From NCBI GenBank assembly GCA_002842345.1, contig PHCU01000021.1, positions 1-38,486 on the forward strand: a stretch of 38,486 nt of DNA, given 5' to 3'. This document shows positions 38,073 to 38,486 of this stretch, piece by piece. A program made the translations under genes and the position numbers. The notes under the pieces were generated by a model, which made no database searches, had not been told where the DNA came from, and was given only the letters and a program-made list of their open reading frames with translations. Within the stretch, counting starts at the first letter, position 1; each line of letters begins with the position of its first letter. The DNA is from Betaproteobacteria bacterium HGW-Betaproteobacteria-12 (GTDB taxonomy: Bacteria; Pseudomonadota; Gammaproteobacteria; Burkholderiales; Rhodocyclaceae).

Positions 38073-38087
38073 TTGTGCGATGCACAA
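38073..38087. promoter_or_regulatory. 15-bp dyad 2 (TTGTGC-GAT-GCACAA)
   Basis: Perfect inverted repeat of the same 6-3-6 form as the dyad at 37916-37930. It lies about 50 bases before the predicted start of the small RNA transcript, a position suited to regulation of that promoter. Confidence 0.5.
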
Positions 38088-38129
38088 ATACCTCTTGCTT
38101 GCTGGTCGCGGTTCGGGCAGAATGTGAAG

Positions 38130-38240
38130 CGTACGAACTGCGGTGGCTTAGTAGCGATAAGTTCTCCAGTTCAGATTTGTCTCCTCCACCCTCCTCCTTT
38201 GGTGTGGATTTAACGCGGCTCAGCGAGCCGCGTTTTTTTT
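38130..38240 (+). ncRNA. Candidate small RNA with two CCTCC anti-Shine-Dalgarno motifs
   Basis: The predicted transcript of about 110 bases has three parts. A stem-loop uses GAACTG (38135-38140) with CAGTTC (38167-38172) and, inside, CTTA with TAAG. A CT-rich, probably single-stranded region then carries two CCTCC motifs (38181-38197). A strong terminator closes it. A weak promoter is possible: TTGCTT at 38095 and CAGAAT at 38118 with 17-base spacing. No protein-coding gene explains the terminator. The exact 5' end is uncertain, and the region could be a leader or remnant instead. Confidence 0.5.
38212..38240 (+). terminator. Strong Rho-independent terminator in osmC-rplM gap
   Basis: AACGCGGCT (38212-38220) pairs with AGCCGCGTT (38226-38234) around a five-base loop, and a run of eight T follows (38233-38240). 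No annotated plus-strand gene ends upstream within 800 bases, which implies an unannotated transcript. Confidence 0.9.
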
Positions 38241-38329
38241 GCTCTGTCGGATTGAGCGCTGCTCGGCACCCTGTGGGGGCTAAACACGTTTTTGTCCATC
38301 TGATCTGGTTGGCGAGAGAGGAAAAATCA

Positions 38330-38359
38330 TTGACACGCCTTCTGTGTATCAACTAAAAT
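38330..38359 (+). promoter_or_regulatory. Sigma-70 promoter of the rplM operon
   Basis: A perfect -35 TTGACA (38330-38335) and -10 TAAAAT (38354-38359) are 18 bases apart. The transcript would begin about 40 bases before the rplM ATG. It lies 90 bases after the terminator, so rplM transcription is separate from the small RNA. Confidence 0.85.
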
Positions 38360-38407
38360 CCGCGGCTTTCTCCAATCCGCGCCCATATTTTTCAGGACGG
38401 CACACAC

Positions 38408-38486
38408 ATGAAAACGTTTTCCGCCAAGCCACATGAGGTGAAGCGCGAGTGGTTTGTGGTAGACGCCACAGACAAGGTGCTCGGCC
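38408..38486 (+). CDS. rplM: Large-subunit ribosomal protein L13, partial
   Basis: First 26 codons of L13, opening [20 protein letters not shown], which is typical of betaproteobacterial L13. The start is ATG 38408. rpsI would be expected beyond the window. Confidence 0.95.
   Translation, partial: MKTFSAKPHEVKREWFVVDATDKVLG

Noticed and set aside
38111..38200. Possible tRNA, tmRNA or 6S RNA in the rplM upstream gap
   Set aside because: No cloverleaf, T-loop (TTCRANYC) or CCA end is seen, and the CT-rich region with CCTCC motifs does not fit these RNAs.
38035..38356. Overlapping open frames of just over 100 codons on both strands before rplM
   Set aside because: Both run through the strong terminator and the rplM promoter, lack Shine-Dalgarno sequences and have no coding character. 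The region fits RNA and regulatory signals better.

Overview
The window is a dense housekeeping stretch of a GC-rich betaproteobacterium. Gene order and protein types (argB-HAD nucleotidase-slmA, FmdB-DUF502-aspS-nudB, pilBCD, the rhodanese-grxC-secB-gpsA block, CNP1-like protein next to coq7) suggest Rhodocyclales, near Dechloromonas or Azonexus. That placement is inferred from memory of gene neighbourhoods, not from a search. I see no rRNA, tRNA, CRISPR array, insertion sequence or prophage.

Layout. 1-492: 5' part of a TRAP transporter small permease (minus). 597-4150 (plus): histidine phosphatase, glyA, nrdR, ribD. 4065-8184 (minus): MoeB/ThiF-type E1 enzyme, a conserved unknown, a carboxy-terminal processing protease and EnvC. 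8267-11208 (plus): ArsR-type regulator, rhodanese, grxC, secB, an SH3 protein, gpsA. 11205-12438 (minus): trmL and comF. 12520-14378 (plus): bioB and bioC. 14379-17154 (minus): msrQ, an HDOD/CBS pair and cytochrome c4. 17263-19061 (plus): engB and hemB. 19111-25783 (minus): slmA, nucleotidase, argB, hsp20, nudB, a barstar/RNase pair, aspS, DUF502, FmdB. 25854-31853 (minus): pilD-pilC-pilB, a CNNM/CorC protein and a YpjD/CcsA-like protein. 31883-33250 (plus): ffh. 33282-35608 (minus): lytic transglycosylase and proS. 35720-37414 (plus): rppH, CNP1-like, coq7. 37421-37849 (minus): OsmC. The window ends in the first codons of rplM.

Functional themes are one-carbon/riboflavin/biotin/haem/arginine biosynthesis, translation (aspS, proS, ffh, trmL, engB, rplM), envelope and division (EnvC, Ctp protease, SlmA, lytic transglycosylase), type IV pilus assembly, and redox/sulfur handling (ArsR-rhodanese-glutaredoxin, MsrQ, OsmC). 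Genes are tightly packed; several same-strand neighbours overlap by ATGA and several convergent pairs share or abut stop codons.

The least explained sequence is the 558-base gap before rplM. It holds two 15-bp dyads of the same architecture, a very AT-rich block, and a probable small RNA with a 5' stem-loop, two CCTCC (anti-Shine-Dalgarno) motifs and a strong terminator. Other points of interest are an RNase Sa-like exported ribonuclease with a barstar-type partner inserted between aspS and nudB, two related inverted repeats that sit directly before start codons lacking a Shine-Dalgarno sequence, a sigma-32-type promoter for hsp20, and an ArsR regulator with a cysteine pair ahead of a rhodanese.
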